From the NCBI RefSeq assembly GCF_000171235.2, contig NZ_ABEA03000120.1, positions 23,602-87,601 of the forward strand: a stretch of DNA of 64,000 nt, given 5' to 3'. This DNA is from Geminisphaera colitermitum TAV2. Its GTDB lineage: Bacteria > Verrucomicrobiota > Verrucomicrobiia > Opitutales > Opitutaceae. The notes below the pieces were generated by a model. It ran no database searches, was not told the origin of the DNA, and worked only from the letters and a program-made list of their open reading frames with translations. Every line of letters begins with the position of its first letter. Position 1 is the stretch's first letter. Position numbers and translations under genes: made by a program. This document shows, piece by piece, positions 1-8,170 of this stretch.

Positions 1-154
1 TGCGCGCGTAACCAAGCTGCGTCGCCACATTTTCGATACGCCTGCGCGTCGCCGCCGGGATCTGTGGATCACCGCGCAACGCCAGCGACACGGCGTTTTT
101 TGAAACACCCGCCGCCGTCGCCACCGCAGCCATTGTTACACGTTTCGCAACCAT
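1..154 (-). CDS. LacI-family transcriptional regulator, N-terminal part (runs off the window)
   Basis: Only the first 51 codons are inside the window. They begin MVAKRVTMAAVATAAGVSKN and continue into TVS-like and 'ATRRRI' segments, the typical LacI DNA-binding helix-turn-helix followed by the hinge start. The gene is divergent from araB, and a short palindrome lies 26 bp upstream of its start codon. By family knowledge such proteins repress sugar operons and respond to a sugar effector. Control of the adjacent arabinose genes is an inference from position. The ligand-binding domain cannot be seen. Confidence 0.85.
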   Translation of the reverse strand, partial: MVAKRVTMAAVATAAGVSKNAVSLALRGDPQIPAATRRRIENVATQLGYAR

Positions 155-179
155 TTCGGAGCAGATTGGCGACCGATTA

Positions 180-192
180 CTTGACGGTCAAG
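180..192. promoter_or_regulatory. 13-bp palindrome, candidate LacI-type operator
   Basis: The sequence CTTGACGGTCAAG is a perfect inverted repeat around a central G. It lies between the divergent lacI-type gene and araB and contains a TTGACG that could double as a -35 box for rightward transcription. LacI-family operators are often short palindromes with a central CG or G, so it is the best operator candidate here. Confidence 0.45.
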
Positions 193-236
193 AAACGCCA
201 TCATTTACCCCGCCGCCCCATCCTCCAAGACAGGTC

Positions 237-408
237 ACACAGAGGACACAGAGAAGGAACAGAGGACAGCGAGGTCATAACGACCTCCACGCCTCGCCCG
301 CCTGATTTTGTATCCAAATAAAAACTATAAAACCACACCTTGCGATGAACCCTTCATCCAGCCGGACGGTCCTCCTCCAACTCTGTGCCTTCTCTGTGTG
401 CTCCGTGT
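237..408. repeat. Imperfect inverted repeat of a 'cacagag'-type dispersed sequence in the araB leader
   Basis: A 28-nt arm at 237-264 and its inverted copy at 381-408 match at 25 of 28 positions. Both are built from CACAGAG-like words. If transcribed, this 172-nt stretch could fold into a long hairpin about 15 nt before the araB start. Related 'cgcagagacgcagag' words recur at 61182-61250 and 62766-62818, so this appears to be a dispersed chromosomal repeat family. The rest of 155-423 holds no gene that I can support. Confidence 0.6.
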
Positions 409-423
409 AACCCAAATAACATC

Positions 424-2139
424 ATGTTCACCATCGGCATTGATTACGGCACCAACTCAGTCCGCGCGATTGTTGTGCGTTGCTCCGACGGAGCAGAACT
501 CGGCTCCAGCGTCTTCAATTATCCTTCTGGCACCCAAGGCGTGCTCCTCGACCCGCGTAACCACAACCTCGCCCGCCAACATCCCGGCGACTACCTCCTT
601 GGCCTCCAAAAAACCGTTCGCAGCGCACTCGCCGCCGCCGCTGCGTTCTCACGAAGCACCGGCTTCGACGCCCGCAAAATCATCGGCATCGGCGTGGACG
701 CCACCGGCTCCAGCCCGCTCCCCGTTGACAACAAAAACGTTGCCCTCGGAATGTATCCAAAACACCGCGACAACCTGGCCGCCCAATGCTGGCTCTGGAA
801 AGACCACACCGCCCACCGCGAAGCCGCCCTCATCACGACCACCGCCGCTGAACACCGACCGCACTATATCGCCAAATGCGGCAACACTTACTCCTCCGAA
901 TGGTTTTGGGCCAAAATCTGGCATTGCCTCAACACCGCCCCCAAAATCTTTTCCGCTGCCCATTCCTGGGTCGAACTCACCGACTGGATACCCTCCGTCC
1001 TCGCTGGCGTGCGCGACCCTGCCGCTATCAAACGCGGCATCTGCTGCGCCGGACACAAAGCCCTTTACGCCGTCGACTGGGGCGGCCTCCCCGACAAGGA
1101 ATTTCTGCGCCTCCTCGACCCGCGCCTCGCCGACCTGCGCGACCGCCTCTACACCACCGCGCACGGCGCCACCACCGCAGCCGGAGCGCTTTGCCCCGAA
1201 TGGGCAAAAAAACTCGGACTTCCCGCAGGCATTCCCATCGCCATCGGCGAAATGGACGTCCACTACGGCGCCATTGGCAGCGGCATCGCCGAGGGCGCGC
1301 TAGTCAAAGTCATCGGCACCTCCACCTGCGACTGTGCTGTAATTTCCACTACAAAAAAAGTCGCCGACATTCCCGGCATTTGCGGCATCGTCAACGGCGC
1401 CATTCTCCCCGGCTATTACGGCATCGAGGCAGGTCAGTCCGCCGTCGGTGACATCTTTAAGTGGTGGGTCGAAACCGTCTGTCAGGGCGATTCCAAACTC
1501 CACCGCGCCCTCGCCGCCGAAGTCGCCGCTCAAGGCCCCGGCCAGAGCGGACTCCTCGCCCTCGATTGGAACAACGGCAACCGCACCATCCTCGTTGACC
1601 AACGCCTCACCGGACTACTCCTCGGCCAGACGCTTCACACCACTCGCGCCGAGATTTACCGCGCGCTCATCGAAGCGACCGCCTTTGGCGCACGCGCCAT
1701 CATCGAACGCATCCGCGAACACGGCGTGCCCACCACCCGTTGCATCTGCGCCGGAGGCATCGCCGAAAAAGACCCGATGCTCATGCAAATTTATGCCGAC
1801 GTTCTCGGCCTGCCGATGCACATCGCCGGTTCCGCGCAAGCCTGCGCCCTTGGCGGTGCCGTCAGTGCCGCCGTCCTCGCCGGGGCGCACAAGGACTTCG
1901 CCACCGCGCAACGCAAAATGACGCGCCTCAAAAAAACCGTTTACCGCCCGCGCGCCACCACCCGCCACACCTACGACAAACTCTATTCACTGTATCGGAA
2001 ACTCCACGACGCCTTTGGCGGACTCAACAAATCCGCCGACCTCTCAACCATCATGAAAGACCTCCTCGCCATCAAAGAGTGGCGCGGGCGTCCCGCCCGC
2101 TCCGAACGCTACTCACTACCCGCTACTTCTCTCCCATGA
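424..2139 (+). CDS. araB: L-ribulokinase
   Basis: The 571-residue protein is a FGGY-family sugar kinase that phosphorylates L-ribulose to L-ribulose 5-phosphate in the cytoplasm. It opens with the phosphate-binding motif [11 protein letters not shown] and has [10 protein letters not shown] near residue 90 and a C-terminal '[12 protein letters not shown]' ATP-binding segment, all typical of AraB. Length fits the family (about 560 residues). I chose the ATG at 424 because it starts directly at MFTIGIDYG; an in-frame ATG at 385 would add 13 residues unlike the family. No strong Shine-Dalgarno is visible. Its stop overlaps the araA start (ATGA), implying translational coupling. Confidence 0.96.
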   Translation: MFTIGIDYGTNSVRAIVVRCSDGAELGSSVFNYPSGTQGVLLDPRNHNLARQHPGDYLLGLQKTVRSALAAAAAFSRSTGFDARKIIGIGVDATGSSPLPVDNKNVALGMYPKHRDNLAAQCWLWKDHTAHREAALITTTAAEHRPHYIAKCGNTYSSEWFWAKIWHCLNTAPKIFSAAHSWVELTDWIPSVLAGVRDPAAIKRGICCAGHKALYAVDWGGLPDKEFLRLLDPRLADLRDRLYTTAHGATTAAGALCPEWAKKLGLPAGIPIAIGEMDVHYGAIGSGIAEGALVKVIGTSTCDCAVISTTKKVADIPGICGIVNGAILPGYYGIEAGQSAVGDIFKWWVETVCQGDSKLHRALAAEVAAQGPGQSGLLALDWNNGNRTILVDQRLTGLLLGQTLHTTRAEIYRALIEATAFGARAIIERIREHGVPTTRCICAGGIAEKDPMLMQIYADVLGLPMHIAGSAQACALGGAVSAAVLAGAHKDFATAQRKMTRLKKTVYRPRATTRHTYDKLYSLYRKLHDAFGGLNKSADLSTIMKDLLAIKEWRGRPARSERYSLPATSLP

Positions 2140-3662
2140 AACACCTCGCCACGCCTGAAATCTGGTTCATCTGCGGATCGCAGCACCTCTACGGACCCGG
2201 CCCGCTCAAACAAGTTGCCGCCAACGCCGCCGAAGTTGCCGGAGCGCTTGGCTCCTCCCCGCGCATCAACGGCGCGCGCATCATTTACAAAGCGCTCCTC
2301 ACCACGCCCGACGAAATCACCCGACTCATGCTCGAAGCCAGTGCAGCCGAAAACTGCGCCGGCCTCATCCTCTGGATGCACACCTTCTCGCCATCCAAAA
2401 TGTGGATACGCGGACTCACCGCGCTTTCGTCAACAAAACCCATTCTCCACCTGCACACCCAATTCAACCGCGACCTGCCCTGGGCCACGATTGACATGGA
2501 CTTCATGAACCTCAACCAAGCCGCGCACGGCGACCGCGAAGCCGGGTTCATTCACACGCGCCTCCGCCTTGGCCGCAAAGTTGTCGTCGGACACTGGAGC
2601 GACCCCGAAGTGCAGGACCGCATCGACGCGTGGACGCGCAGCGCCCGCGCCTGGCACGACTGGCAGGGCGCACGCTTCATCCGTTTCGACGACAACATGC
2701 GCCAAGTCGCCGTCACCGAAGGCGACAAAGTTGCTGCCGAAATACGCTTCGGTTTTGCCGTCAACAATCACGGCATCGGCGACCTCGTTGCGCACGTTGA
2801 TGCTGTATCCGAAAAAGCGATCACCGCGCTCGTCGCCCGTTACGCCGACGACTACGCACTCGCTCCCACCCTGAATAAACGCGGCGCACGCCACTCCTCG
2901 CTGCGCGACGGTGCCCGCATCGAACTCGGACTACGCTCCTTCCTCGACGAAACCGGCGCCAAGGGATTCACAACCAACTTCGAAGTTCTCCACGGACTCA
3001 AACAACTCCCCGGCCTCGCCGTGCAACGCCTCATGGCCGACGGCTACGGTTTCGCAGGCGAAGGCGATTGGAAGACCGCCGCGCTCGTTCGCGCCATGAA
3101 AGTCATCGGCCACGGACTCCCCGGCGGCACGTCCTTCATGGAAGATTACACCTATCACCTCGACCCAAAGAACCCGCTCGTCCTCGGCTCCCACATGCTC
3201 GAAATCTGCCCGAGCATTGCCGCGCGCGGAGCGAAACCCGCGCTCGAAGTTCATCCCCTCGGCATCGGCGGCAAGGACGATCCTGTGCGCCTCGTGTTCA
3301 ACGCCGCTGCGGGTGACGCGCTCAACGCCTCGCTCATCGACCTCGGCAACCACTTCCGCCTCATCGTCAACGAAGTCACTGCGATCAAACCGCCCAAACC
3401 CCTGCCCAAACTTCCCGTTGCCCGCGCCGTTTGGAAATGCCTCCCCGATTTCAAGACCGCCTGTGCCGCCTGGATACACGCCGGCGGCGCGCATCACACC
3501 GGCTTCAGTTACTCGGTGAAAACCGAACACCTCGAAGACCTCGCCGACCTCGCAGGCATCGAACTCGTGGTCATCGACCGCGACACGCGCCTGCGTGAAT
3601 TCAAAAATCAACTACGCCAGAACGATCTCTACTACACCCTCGCCCAAGGCCTGCGAAACTAG
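2136..3662 (+). CDS. araA: L-arabinose isomerase
   Basis: The 508-residue enzyme converts L-arabinose to L-ribulose, the first step of the pathway. It begins [20 protein letters not shown], contains the family signatures [14 protein letters not shown] and [10 protein letters not shown], and keeps normal AraA length. The ATG at 2136 overlaps the araB stop by 4 nt. Gene order araB-araA followed by araD, with araD separated by an inverted repeat and a C tract, suggests one transcript in which araD may be tuned separately. Confidence 0.97.
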   Translation: MKHLATPEIWFICGSQHLYGPGPLKQVAANAAEVAGALGSSPRINGARIIYKALLTTPDEITRLMLEASAAENCAGLILWMHTFSPSKMWIRGLTALSSTKPILHLHTQFNRDLPWATIDMDFMNLNQAAHGDREAGFIHTRLRLGRKVVVGHWSDPEVQDRIDAWTRSARAWHDWQGARFIRFDDNMRQVAVTEGDKVAAEIRFGFAVNNHGIGDLVAHVDAVSEKAITALVARYADDYALAPTLNKRGARHSSLRDGARIELGLRSFLDETGAKGFTTNFEVLHGLKQLPGLAVQRLMADGYGFAGEGDWKTAALVRAMKVIGHGLPGGTSFMEDYTYHLDPKNPLVLGSHMLEICPSIAARGAKPALEVHPLGIGGKDDPVRLVFNAAAGDALNASLIDLGNHFRLIVNEVTAIKPPKPLPKLPVARAVWKCLPDFKTACAAWIHAGGAHHTGFSYSVKTEHLEDLADLAGIELVVIDRDTRLREFKNQLRQNDLYYTLAQGLRN

Positions 3663-3691
3663 GGCATTTTAAAAGAAACCTGTCGAAACTT

Positions 3692-3773
3692 GTAGGGGCT
3701 TCGCTTGCGAAGCCCGCGTTTGTCGAACGAAGCCCATTTGCCAATTCGCGGGCTTCGCAAGCGAAGCCCCTAC
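3692..3773. repeat. Perfect 27-bp inverted repeat (REP-like hairpin) between araA and araD
   Basis: The arms at 3692-3718 and 3747-3773 are exact reverse complements and are separated by 28 nt. They begin GTAGGGGCTTCGC and are not followed by a T run. They could form an intra-operon hairpin that protects araA mRNA or partly terminates before araD. The 'ggggcttcg..gcgaagcccc' pattern is of the dispersed palindromic-repeat kind, but no second copy is in this window. Confidence 0.8.
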
Positions 3774-3775
3774 GT

Positions 3776-3789
3776 CCCCCCCCCCCCCC
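3776..3789. repeat. 14-C homopolymer in the araD ribosome-binding region
   Basis: Fourteen consecutive C residues end 6 nt before the araD ATG, where a Shine-Dalgarno would normally lie. Slippage would change the spacing and composition of the initiation region without changing the protein. Eight other such tracts lie in chromosomal DNA of this window. Confidence 0.9.
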
Positions 3790-3795
3790 GCTGCC

Positions 3796-4506
3796 ATGTT
3801 TACTGAACTCAAACGCGAAGCTTACGAAGCCAATCTCGCTCTGCCGCGCCACGGACTCATCAATCTCACCTTTGGAAATGCCAGCGCCATCGACCGCGCG
3901 CGCGGCGTGTTTGCCATAAAACCCAGCGGTGTGGATTACGTGACGCTCAAACCCGACGACATGGTTCTCGTTGATATCCTCGACGGCAACCTTGTCGAAC
4001 CGGCGACCCACAAACTTCGTCCCTCGTCCGATACGCCGACGCATCGCCGACTCTTCCTCGCCTTTCCCGAAATCGGCGGAGTCGTGCACACGCATTCGTC
4101 GCACGCCACGGCATTTGCACAAGCGGGACGCGAGATTCCGATTTTGGGCACCACCCATGCCGACTACTTTTGGGGCAATATCCCGGTGACGCGCAAACTG
4201 ACCGAAGCCGAAATTTCCGGTGGAGCTTACGAATGGGAAACCGGCAACGTCATCGTGGAGCGTTTCGCCGGGGTGGACGCACTTTCGCCGCTCGATTACC
4301 CGGCGGTTCTGGTGAACCGCCACGCTCCCTTTACGTGGGGACCGACGGTTGCCAAGGCCATTGAAGTGGCCGTGGCGCTTGAATGCATCGCGCACATGGC
4401 GTTGATGAGCCTGCAACTCGATCCGCACGCGTCGACCCTTGAACCCGAACTCCTCAACAAACACTTCAAACGCAAACACGGCCCCGGCGCCTACTATGGC
4501 CAGTAG
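3796..4506 (+). CDS. araD: L-ribulose-5-phosphate 4-epimerase
   Basis: The 236-residue protein belongs to the class II aldolase/epimerase family and converts L-ribulose 5-phosphate to D-xylulose 5-phosphate, feeding the pentose phosphate pathway. The zinc-binding HTHSSHATAFAQ motif near residue 97, ITFGNAS-like NLTFGNAS near residue 24 and the PSGVDY loop match AraD. Length equals the usual value of about 230. It lies 133 nt after araA, beyond the hairpin and C tract. No ribosome-binding site is visible because the C tract occupies that position. Confidence 0.96.
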   Translation: MFTELKREAYEANLALPRHGLINLTFGNASAIDRARGVFAIKPSGVDYVTLKPDDMVLVDILDGNLVEPATHKLRPSSDTPTHRRLFLAFPEIGGVVHTHSSHATAFAQAGREIPILGTTHADYFWGNIPVTRKLTEAEISGGAYEWETGNVIVERFAGVDALSPLDYPAVLVNRHAPFTWGPTVAKAIEVAVALECIAHMALMSLQLDPHASTLEPELLNKHFKRKHGPGAYYGQ

Positions 4507-4543
4507 CATGTTAACCGTAGTTCGGAGATTTTGCGGAAAATAA

Positions 4544-4573
4544 AACACCCACACCGTTGAAAGTGTGGGTGTT
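4544..4573 (-). terminator. Original intrinsic terminator of tRNA-Ala, displaced to the left of the prophage
   Basis: An 11-bp perfect stem (AACACCCACAC paired with GTGTGGGTGTT) with an 8-nt loop is followed, reading leftward, by TTTTATTTT. This is a rho-independent terminator for leftward transcription. It sits directly beyond attL, so before integration it would have ended the tRNA-Ala transcript. It may now also end convergent transcripts from araD. Confidence 0.85.
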
Positions 4574-4576
4574 ATT

Positions 4577-4599
4577 GGAAAAGTGGTGGACCCTAGCGG
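4577..4599. other. attL core (23-bp copy of the tRNA-Ala 3' end)
   Basis: The 23 nt here are identical to 48137-48159 at the other end of the prophage, and the match ends exactly at both sides. It contains the CCA end and the last acceptor and T-arm bases of tRNA-Ala(GGC). This is the usual outcome of tyrosine-integrase recombination into a tRNA 3' end. Confidence 0.93.
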
Positions 4600-4629
4600 A
4601 GACTGGTCTGTCAGTCGCGGTCGGTTCCC

Positions 4630-4646
4630 GCTTGCCGTTTGCTTGC
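4630..4646. repeat. 17-bp repeat near attL, candidate integrase arm site
   Basis: GCTTGCCGTTTGCTTGC occurs here and again, in the same orientation, at 48046-48062 near attR; a variant lies at about 48023-48040. Positions about 55 bp and 75-90 bp inside the cores are typical for arm-type binding sites of lambda-like integrases. The function is inferred. Confidence 0.5.
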
Positions 4647-4652
4647 TGAGAA

Positions 4653-4883
4653 TCAGAGTTTCTTTGGAGGGTGCGCGGCCATGTGCAGCTTGATCGCAAT
4701 GACCTCGGCCTCGACGGCGGTTAGTCGGGTGCGAATCTCCTCCAACTCGATGGCGTGTTGCTTGCCATAGGTTGATTCGACCGCCATGTCCCGCACGAGC
4801 CGATGGACATTGTAAACGGTCCAGCATGACAGGGGCAGGATGATGCCGTTAACGAGGAGTAGGATGGTTTCGGTCTGGCTCAT
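4653..4883 (-). CDS. Small membrane protein with C-terminal coiled coil, last gene of the late operon
   Basis: The 76-residue protein begins MSQTETILLLVNGIILPLSC: a single hydrophobic segment (about residues 6-24), then a charged helical tail (HAIELEEIRTRLTAVEAEV) likely to form a coiled coil. I chose the ATG at 4883 because it overlaps the preceding lipoprotein stop (ATGA); a longer frame from 4940 would overlap that gene. A small membrane protein at the end of a tail/lysis region could serve as holin or inner-membrane spanin component, but no family was recognised. Confidence 0.6.
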   Translation of the reverse strand: MSQTETILLLVNGIILPLSCWTVYNVHRLVRDMAVESTYGKQHAIELEEIRTRLTAVEAEVIAIKLHMAAHPPKKL

Positions 4884-5083
4884 TGGCGTTCGAGTTCGTA
4901 TTCGAGGTCGGCGATTGTATTCAAGGCATCGAGACACCACGCAGGAGCGGCGTCACGGGCGGCAGTCCAGTCGTCGCGGGCGCGGAGGCGGGCTCCGTTG
5001 TCGCGCTCCACGACGGACACGCAGCCGGAGAGGCTAATTGCCAGAAGGAGGAGGAGGAGGCTTGTCGCCGTAAACAGCTTCAT
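4880..5083 (-). CDS. Small phage lipoprotein (Rz1-like candidate)
   Basis: The 67-residue product has a classical lipoprotein signal, MKLFTATSLLLLLLAISL followed by the lipobox LSGC with the acylated Cys at residue 21. The mature part is about 46 residues. It overlaps the preceding 61-residue gene by 50 nt in another frame and the next gene by ATGA. An outer-membrane lipoprotein overlapping a small membrane protein gene resembles the Rz/Rz1 spanin arrangement. That role is inferred; Rz1 proteins are usually Pro-rich and this one is not. Confidence 0.6.
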   Translation of the reverse strand: MKLFTATSLLLLLLAISLSGCVSVVERDNGARLRARDDWTAARDAAPAWCLDALNTIADLEYELERQ

Positions 5084-5219
5084 GGTTGGCGTCTTTCTTG
5101 GCGTCCCTGCGCTTTGCGGCCTGCGCGGATTTCCATGCGTCGCAAAGCTGATCGACCAGCCTTGAGAGGGCCGGGATGGCTTGCAGCAGTGCGACGATGG
5201 CGGCGAGGACTTTGAGCAT
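5034..5219 (-). CDS. Small phage protein with N-terminal hydrophobic helix, overlapping a lipoprotein gene
   Basis: The 61-residue protein starts MLKVLAAIVALLQAIPALS, a possible membrane anchor, followed by a Lys/Arg-rich middle and a PPPPPSGN end. Its 3' end overlaps the lipoprotein gene by 50 nt in a different frame. Together the two could be a lysis-related pair, but the segment is short and family membership was not recognised. Confidence 0.5.
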   Translation of the reverse strand: MLKVLAAIVALLQAIPALSRLVDQLCDAWKSAQAAKRRDAKKDANHEAVYGDKPPPPPSGN

Positions 5220-5222
5220 GGG

Positions 5223-5474
5223 TCAGGAGTGTGCCAGTTCGGTCAGCAGGTCTTCTGCGCGAAGGACATGACGCCTCAGCACCGGATCGGAATCGTGCCC
5301 GGTGGTAACTCTGGACACATCGCGCACGAAGGCACGCAGCTTGCCGTTCTCGGTTTGGAGCTTGTTCACCAGTTCGCCGAGGCGCAGAGCGTTTTCGCGC
5401 AGGGAGGCGCAGTAGTTTTCGAGTTCCTTGCGCGGGAATTGTTCAAGTTGTTTCAGTTCGGTTTCGGCGCTCAT
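5223..5474 (-). CDS. Small coiled-coil phage protein
   Basis: The 83-residue protein is largely helical with heptad-like leucines (RLGELVNKLQTENGKLRAF around residues 31-49) and no signal peptide. It is 3 nt upstream of the next late gene, fitting a tight operon. No family was recognised. Confidence 0.55.
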   Translation of the reverse strand: MSAETELKQLEQFPRKELENYCASLRENALRLGELVNKLQTENGKLRAFVRDVSRVTTGHDSDPVLRRHVLRAEDLLTELAHS

Positions 5475-5504
5475 GATTTTGGATTTGTTAGGATGAAGTT
5501 TGGA

Positions 5505-5568
5505 CTCACGCAGGGCGCGGGGAGCGCGAAGGGGAATGACCCCCCCGTGTCTTTGCGCCCCGCGTGAG
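5505..5568. other. Stem-loop in the late operon
   Basis: CTCACGCAGGGCGC at 5505-5518 pairs with GCGCCCCGCGTGAG at 5555-5568 (13 of 14). It lies between two small late genes. No T run follows, so an mRNA-processing or stability role is more likely than termination. Confidence 0.5.
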
Positions 5569-5572
5569 GTGA

Positions 5573-5809
5573 TTACTTGGCCTTATACTTGGCGATCAGT
5601 TCGGCGACGTAATCGCCCCAAGAGAAAATCCACGCGACGGCCTTGTAGGCTTTCGATGAATACACGCGGTCGATAGCCGCATCATCCGAGGTGGAGGGCG
5701 ACTGTTTCACGAACGCAGAGATGGCGGTGGCAAGCGCGTTGAACGCGACGCAGGCCGCTCCGTAGTAGCCAGCATAGGTGGCAAGTTTGGCAATGAGTTC
5801 AGGGCTCAT
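5573..5809 (-). CDS. Small hydrophobic phage protein (holin-like candidate)
   Basis: The 78-residue protein contains the moderately hydrophobic stretches LATYAGYYGAACVAFNALAT and 'YKAVAWIFSWGDYVAELIA'. Position near the end of the late operon and its small size would fit a holin, but the charged spacing is short and the assignment is only a suggestion. Confidence 0.5.
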   Translation of the reverse strand: MSPELIAKLATYAGYYGAACVAFNALATAISAFVKQSPSTSDDAAIDRVYSSKAYKAVAWIFSWGDYVAELIAKYKAK

Positions 5810-5840
5810 GATGTTGTGATGTATTTGGTTTTCCGTTACG

Positions 5841-6359
5841 TTATGCCGCTAGGCGGCGGTAAAAGGTGATCCAGTCTGCCTCTGTCGTGAGAGGACTGGT
5901 GGAGAGTTGACGCCAGAGCACCCACGCGGGGGTGCCGTGCGCGTAGGAGGGTAACGCAGTGATGTTGGCAGCACGCGCGATGCGCAGCCATGATTCAAGC
6001 GACTTGAGCGGATCGGCCAGCACGGGCGGAGTCAGAACGACAAGCCCGAACGACGTAATCGCCTGCTCGCGACGCAGTGCGTTGGTTAACGCAATGCGCA
6101 GGGTGTCGAATTGCAACGACGTGAGGCCGGGAGGGATTGGCAAGTCTTGCAATGCCGGAGCGATTGCCGGGCCGATTGCGGGCGGCAGCACGTAGTCAGC
6201 CGGAGGCGTCCATTCTTTTTCCGCCTCCCCGATTTCCATTTGCAGAAAATCCTCCGGTTCGCCAGTCTCGTCAGCGATAACGCGGGCGACGTTGACGCCG
6301 GTGATCACGACGGCCCCGAAGCACAGTCCCCAGAGGAAAGATGTAAGTTTCTCGTTCAT
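5841..6359 (-). CDS. Membrane-anchored or secreted phage protein of unknown function
   Basis: The 172-residue protein begins MNEKLTSFLWGLCFGAVVIT, an N-terminal signal or anchor. A proline-rich linker follows (about residues 50-80), then a helical domain. The ATG at 6359 was chosen over the frame start at 6479 because it begins the hydrophobic leader; a perfect 9-bp hairpin (6390-6411) lies just upstream. No family was recognised. Confidence 0.6.
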   Translation of the reverse strand: MNEKLTSFLWGLCFGAVVITGVNVARVIADETGEPEDFLQMEIGEAEKEWTPPADYVLPPAIGPAIAPALQDLPIPPGLTSLQFDTLRIALTNALRREQAITSFGLVVLTPPVLADPLKSLESWLRIARAANITALPSYAHGTPAWVLWRQLSTSPLTTEADWITFYRRLAA

Positions 6360-6435
6360 GATGCGTGAGTGTATTGGGTTTGTCGTTGCGGGCGGGAGAA
6401 TCCTCCCGCCCGTAATCGTTGTTTGTGAGGCGTCC

Positions 6436-7251
6436 TTACTTGCTCCCGCCGTTGATTTGCTCGCGCCAGTAAGCGGCAATTTTGCGAAGGGCTTCGCCCC
6501 GATCTGTTACGCTCTGCGGCGTCGGCTTGTCCGCGTAAGCCGTGATGATGCCGGAGTGCTCATCCTCGGCGAGTTTGAGCGCGCTGGTGCGATTCGTGAA
6601 ATACAGGGCGTTGATCTTCTTATCAAACCATGCGTTGTAACCCTTCGTGACGAGCCCTTGGCGGGCGGATTTCTCATAGAGTCCAATGAGCACGTCGTTG
6701 CCTAAGCCGAGGTCTCGAATGCGAGTGGCAACGGCGGAAACGATGGCGCTGCTGCCAGTGCCGGGCAGGTCTCGGATTTCAGCTTCGCTGGCGTATTTCC
6801 CATAGTAGAAATAGGCTTGGCTCCCTTTGCTGAGAGTGAGCAGACGGGCGGCGAGCGCCTTATCGTCGGCGTCTTGTGCGAACACCTTGGCAAGCTCGCC
6901 GTCCACGGTGTTTTTATTGAGCAAGTGTCGCTTAATCAGAGTGGCGGCGGCACCGGCATTGTTGGCGCTGATTTCGTCAATGTGGTCATTGATGAGTGCG
7001 GCAACGACGTCTGCGGTCGCGGCATTGTGTTCAGCGAGGGAAGCTTTGCGTTGAAGACTCAGTGCTTTGACGGCTGCTGTGTCCTTTGCGATTTTCGCCA
7101 AGGCTAGCTTGCCATCCCAATCCTTGGTAATGGCAGCGACGGTCTGATTGAGTGCGACCGCCTGCGCAGTCGGGCTTTGTTCAGCCGGAGCGGCGGCGAA
7201 AAGGCCCACGCCAAAGGCGAGAGCCGCGATGAGGAGGATGTATTTCTTCAT
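6436..7251 (-). CDS. Secreted phage protein, unknown function
   Basis: The 271-residue protein has a clean signal peptide (MKKYILLIAALAFGVGLFAA, cleavage near APA). The mature part is Ala-rich and mostly helical. No lysozyme, amidase or other catalytic motif was seen, although its place after the tail genes is where an endolysin would often be. Confidence 0.65.
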   Translation of the reverse strand: MKKYILLIAALAFGVGLFAAAPAEQSPTAQAVALNQTVAAITKDWDGKLALAKIAKDTAAVKALSLQRKASLAEHNAATADVVAALINDHIDEISANNAGAAATLIKRHLLNKNTVDGELAKVFAQDADDKALAARLLTLSKGSQAYFYYGKYASEAEIRDLPGTGSSAIVSAVATRIRDLGLGNDVLIGLYEKSARQGLVTKGYNAWFDKKINALYFTNRTSALKLAEDEHSGIITAYADKPTPQSVTDRGEALRKIAAYWREQINGGSK

Positions 7252-7303
7252 GGTGTTTTGATGTTTGGTGTTTGGCCCGACGTATCGGGAAAGTGGTTAC
7301 GAA

Positions 7304-8170
7304 TCAGTAGGAGGGAATGGCCGTCACCCATGTGACGACAGGCTCGCGCCAAAGCGTGTGCCCCGCGCTGTCCTGTTCGTGCGCGGAGTAGGTCATGAGG
7401 TTATAGGTCCACGACAGGTTTGTAGCCGTGGGCTTGATCGTGGCTGTGACCGGGATGTAAAACGTAATGCTGCCCACGCGCCCGCTGGCATCGATCTGGT
7501 TGCCGATGCCGCCGCTATCGGTGAGAGGCAGGTTGCGAATCTTGCGCGTGTCCCCGCCCGCAAGCGCGCCGGTGCAAGTGTAATAAATTTTCGTGCCGGT
7601 CGGGATGATCTGCCCGGTGACGGAACTGCCTGCGAGGTCCGGCGTGTGGATGTAGATCACCAGCGTGCCGGATGCGTAGTTGTCGATGGCGAGTTTGAGT
7701 TCGGCGTCGGTCCAACTTTCGCCAAGCTGGATCGTGATCTTGGCATACGCGGCGGCGGCGGGGACGTCGATTATGCTCGCGAGCGGACCGAACTTGTTCG
7801 GGAGGGTCCACTGTCCATTATCGGAGGGTAGCGATGACGGCGCGCGCAAAAACCCCGCGTTGCTGGATGTGCTGGACGTGAGTCTGATCCCGAGCGGCAG
7901 GGACGTGCTTGCCGGAACCATCGTCACGCCCGGCAAATTCGCCCAGCCCTGCACGGCGGTGTCAGCCTTCGCGCCTTGCTCGGTGGTGGCGAGGCCGTTG
8001 ACCGTCGCGCCGGGCTCCACGGTCAGCGTCGCGCCGGATTTGACAGCGAGTGTGCTGCCGCTCGGCACCTGCCCCTGACCATCGAGCCGGGCATCAGGAA
8101 CCGGGAACGCGGCGTGCGCGGCAACCGCAATCAGGAAAGTAGTGAAAAACAAAATACGTTTCATGGTCAT
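7304..8170 (-). CDS. Exported protein with repeat-like N-terminus (tail-fibre or surface protein candidate)
   Basis: The 288-residue protein starts with a signal peptide (MTMKRILFFTTFLIAVAAHA). The next residues, SGSTLAVKSGATLTVEPGAT, resemble beta-strand repeats seen in fibre proteins. A signal peptide is unusual for a virion fibre, so it may act at the host envelope instead. The ATG at 8170 overlaps the preceding stop (TAATG). Confidence 0.55.
   Translation of the reverse strand: MTMKRILFFTTFLIAVAAHAAFPVPDARLDGQGQVPSGSTLAVKSGATLTVEPGATVNGLATTEQGAKADTAVQGWANLPGVTMVPASTSLPLGIRLTSSTSSNAGFLRAPSSLPSDNGQWTLPNKFGPLASIIDVPAAAAYAKITIQLGESWTDAELKLAIDNYASGTLVIYIHTPDLAGSSVTGQIIPTGTKIYYTCTGALAGGDTRKIRNLPLTDSGGIGNQIDASGRVGSITFYIPVTATIKPTATNLSWTYNLMTYSAHEQDSAGHTLWREPVVTWVTAIPSY

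Noticed and set aside
2430..2894. Long antisense frames within araA and araB
   Set aside because: They are by-products of high-GC codon usage over well-supported genes.
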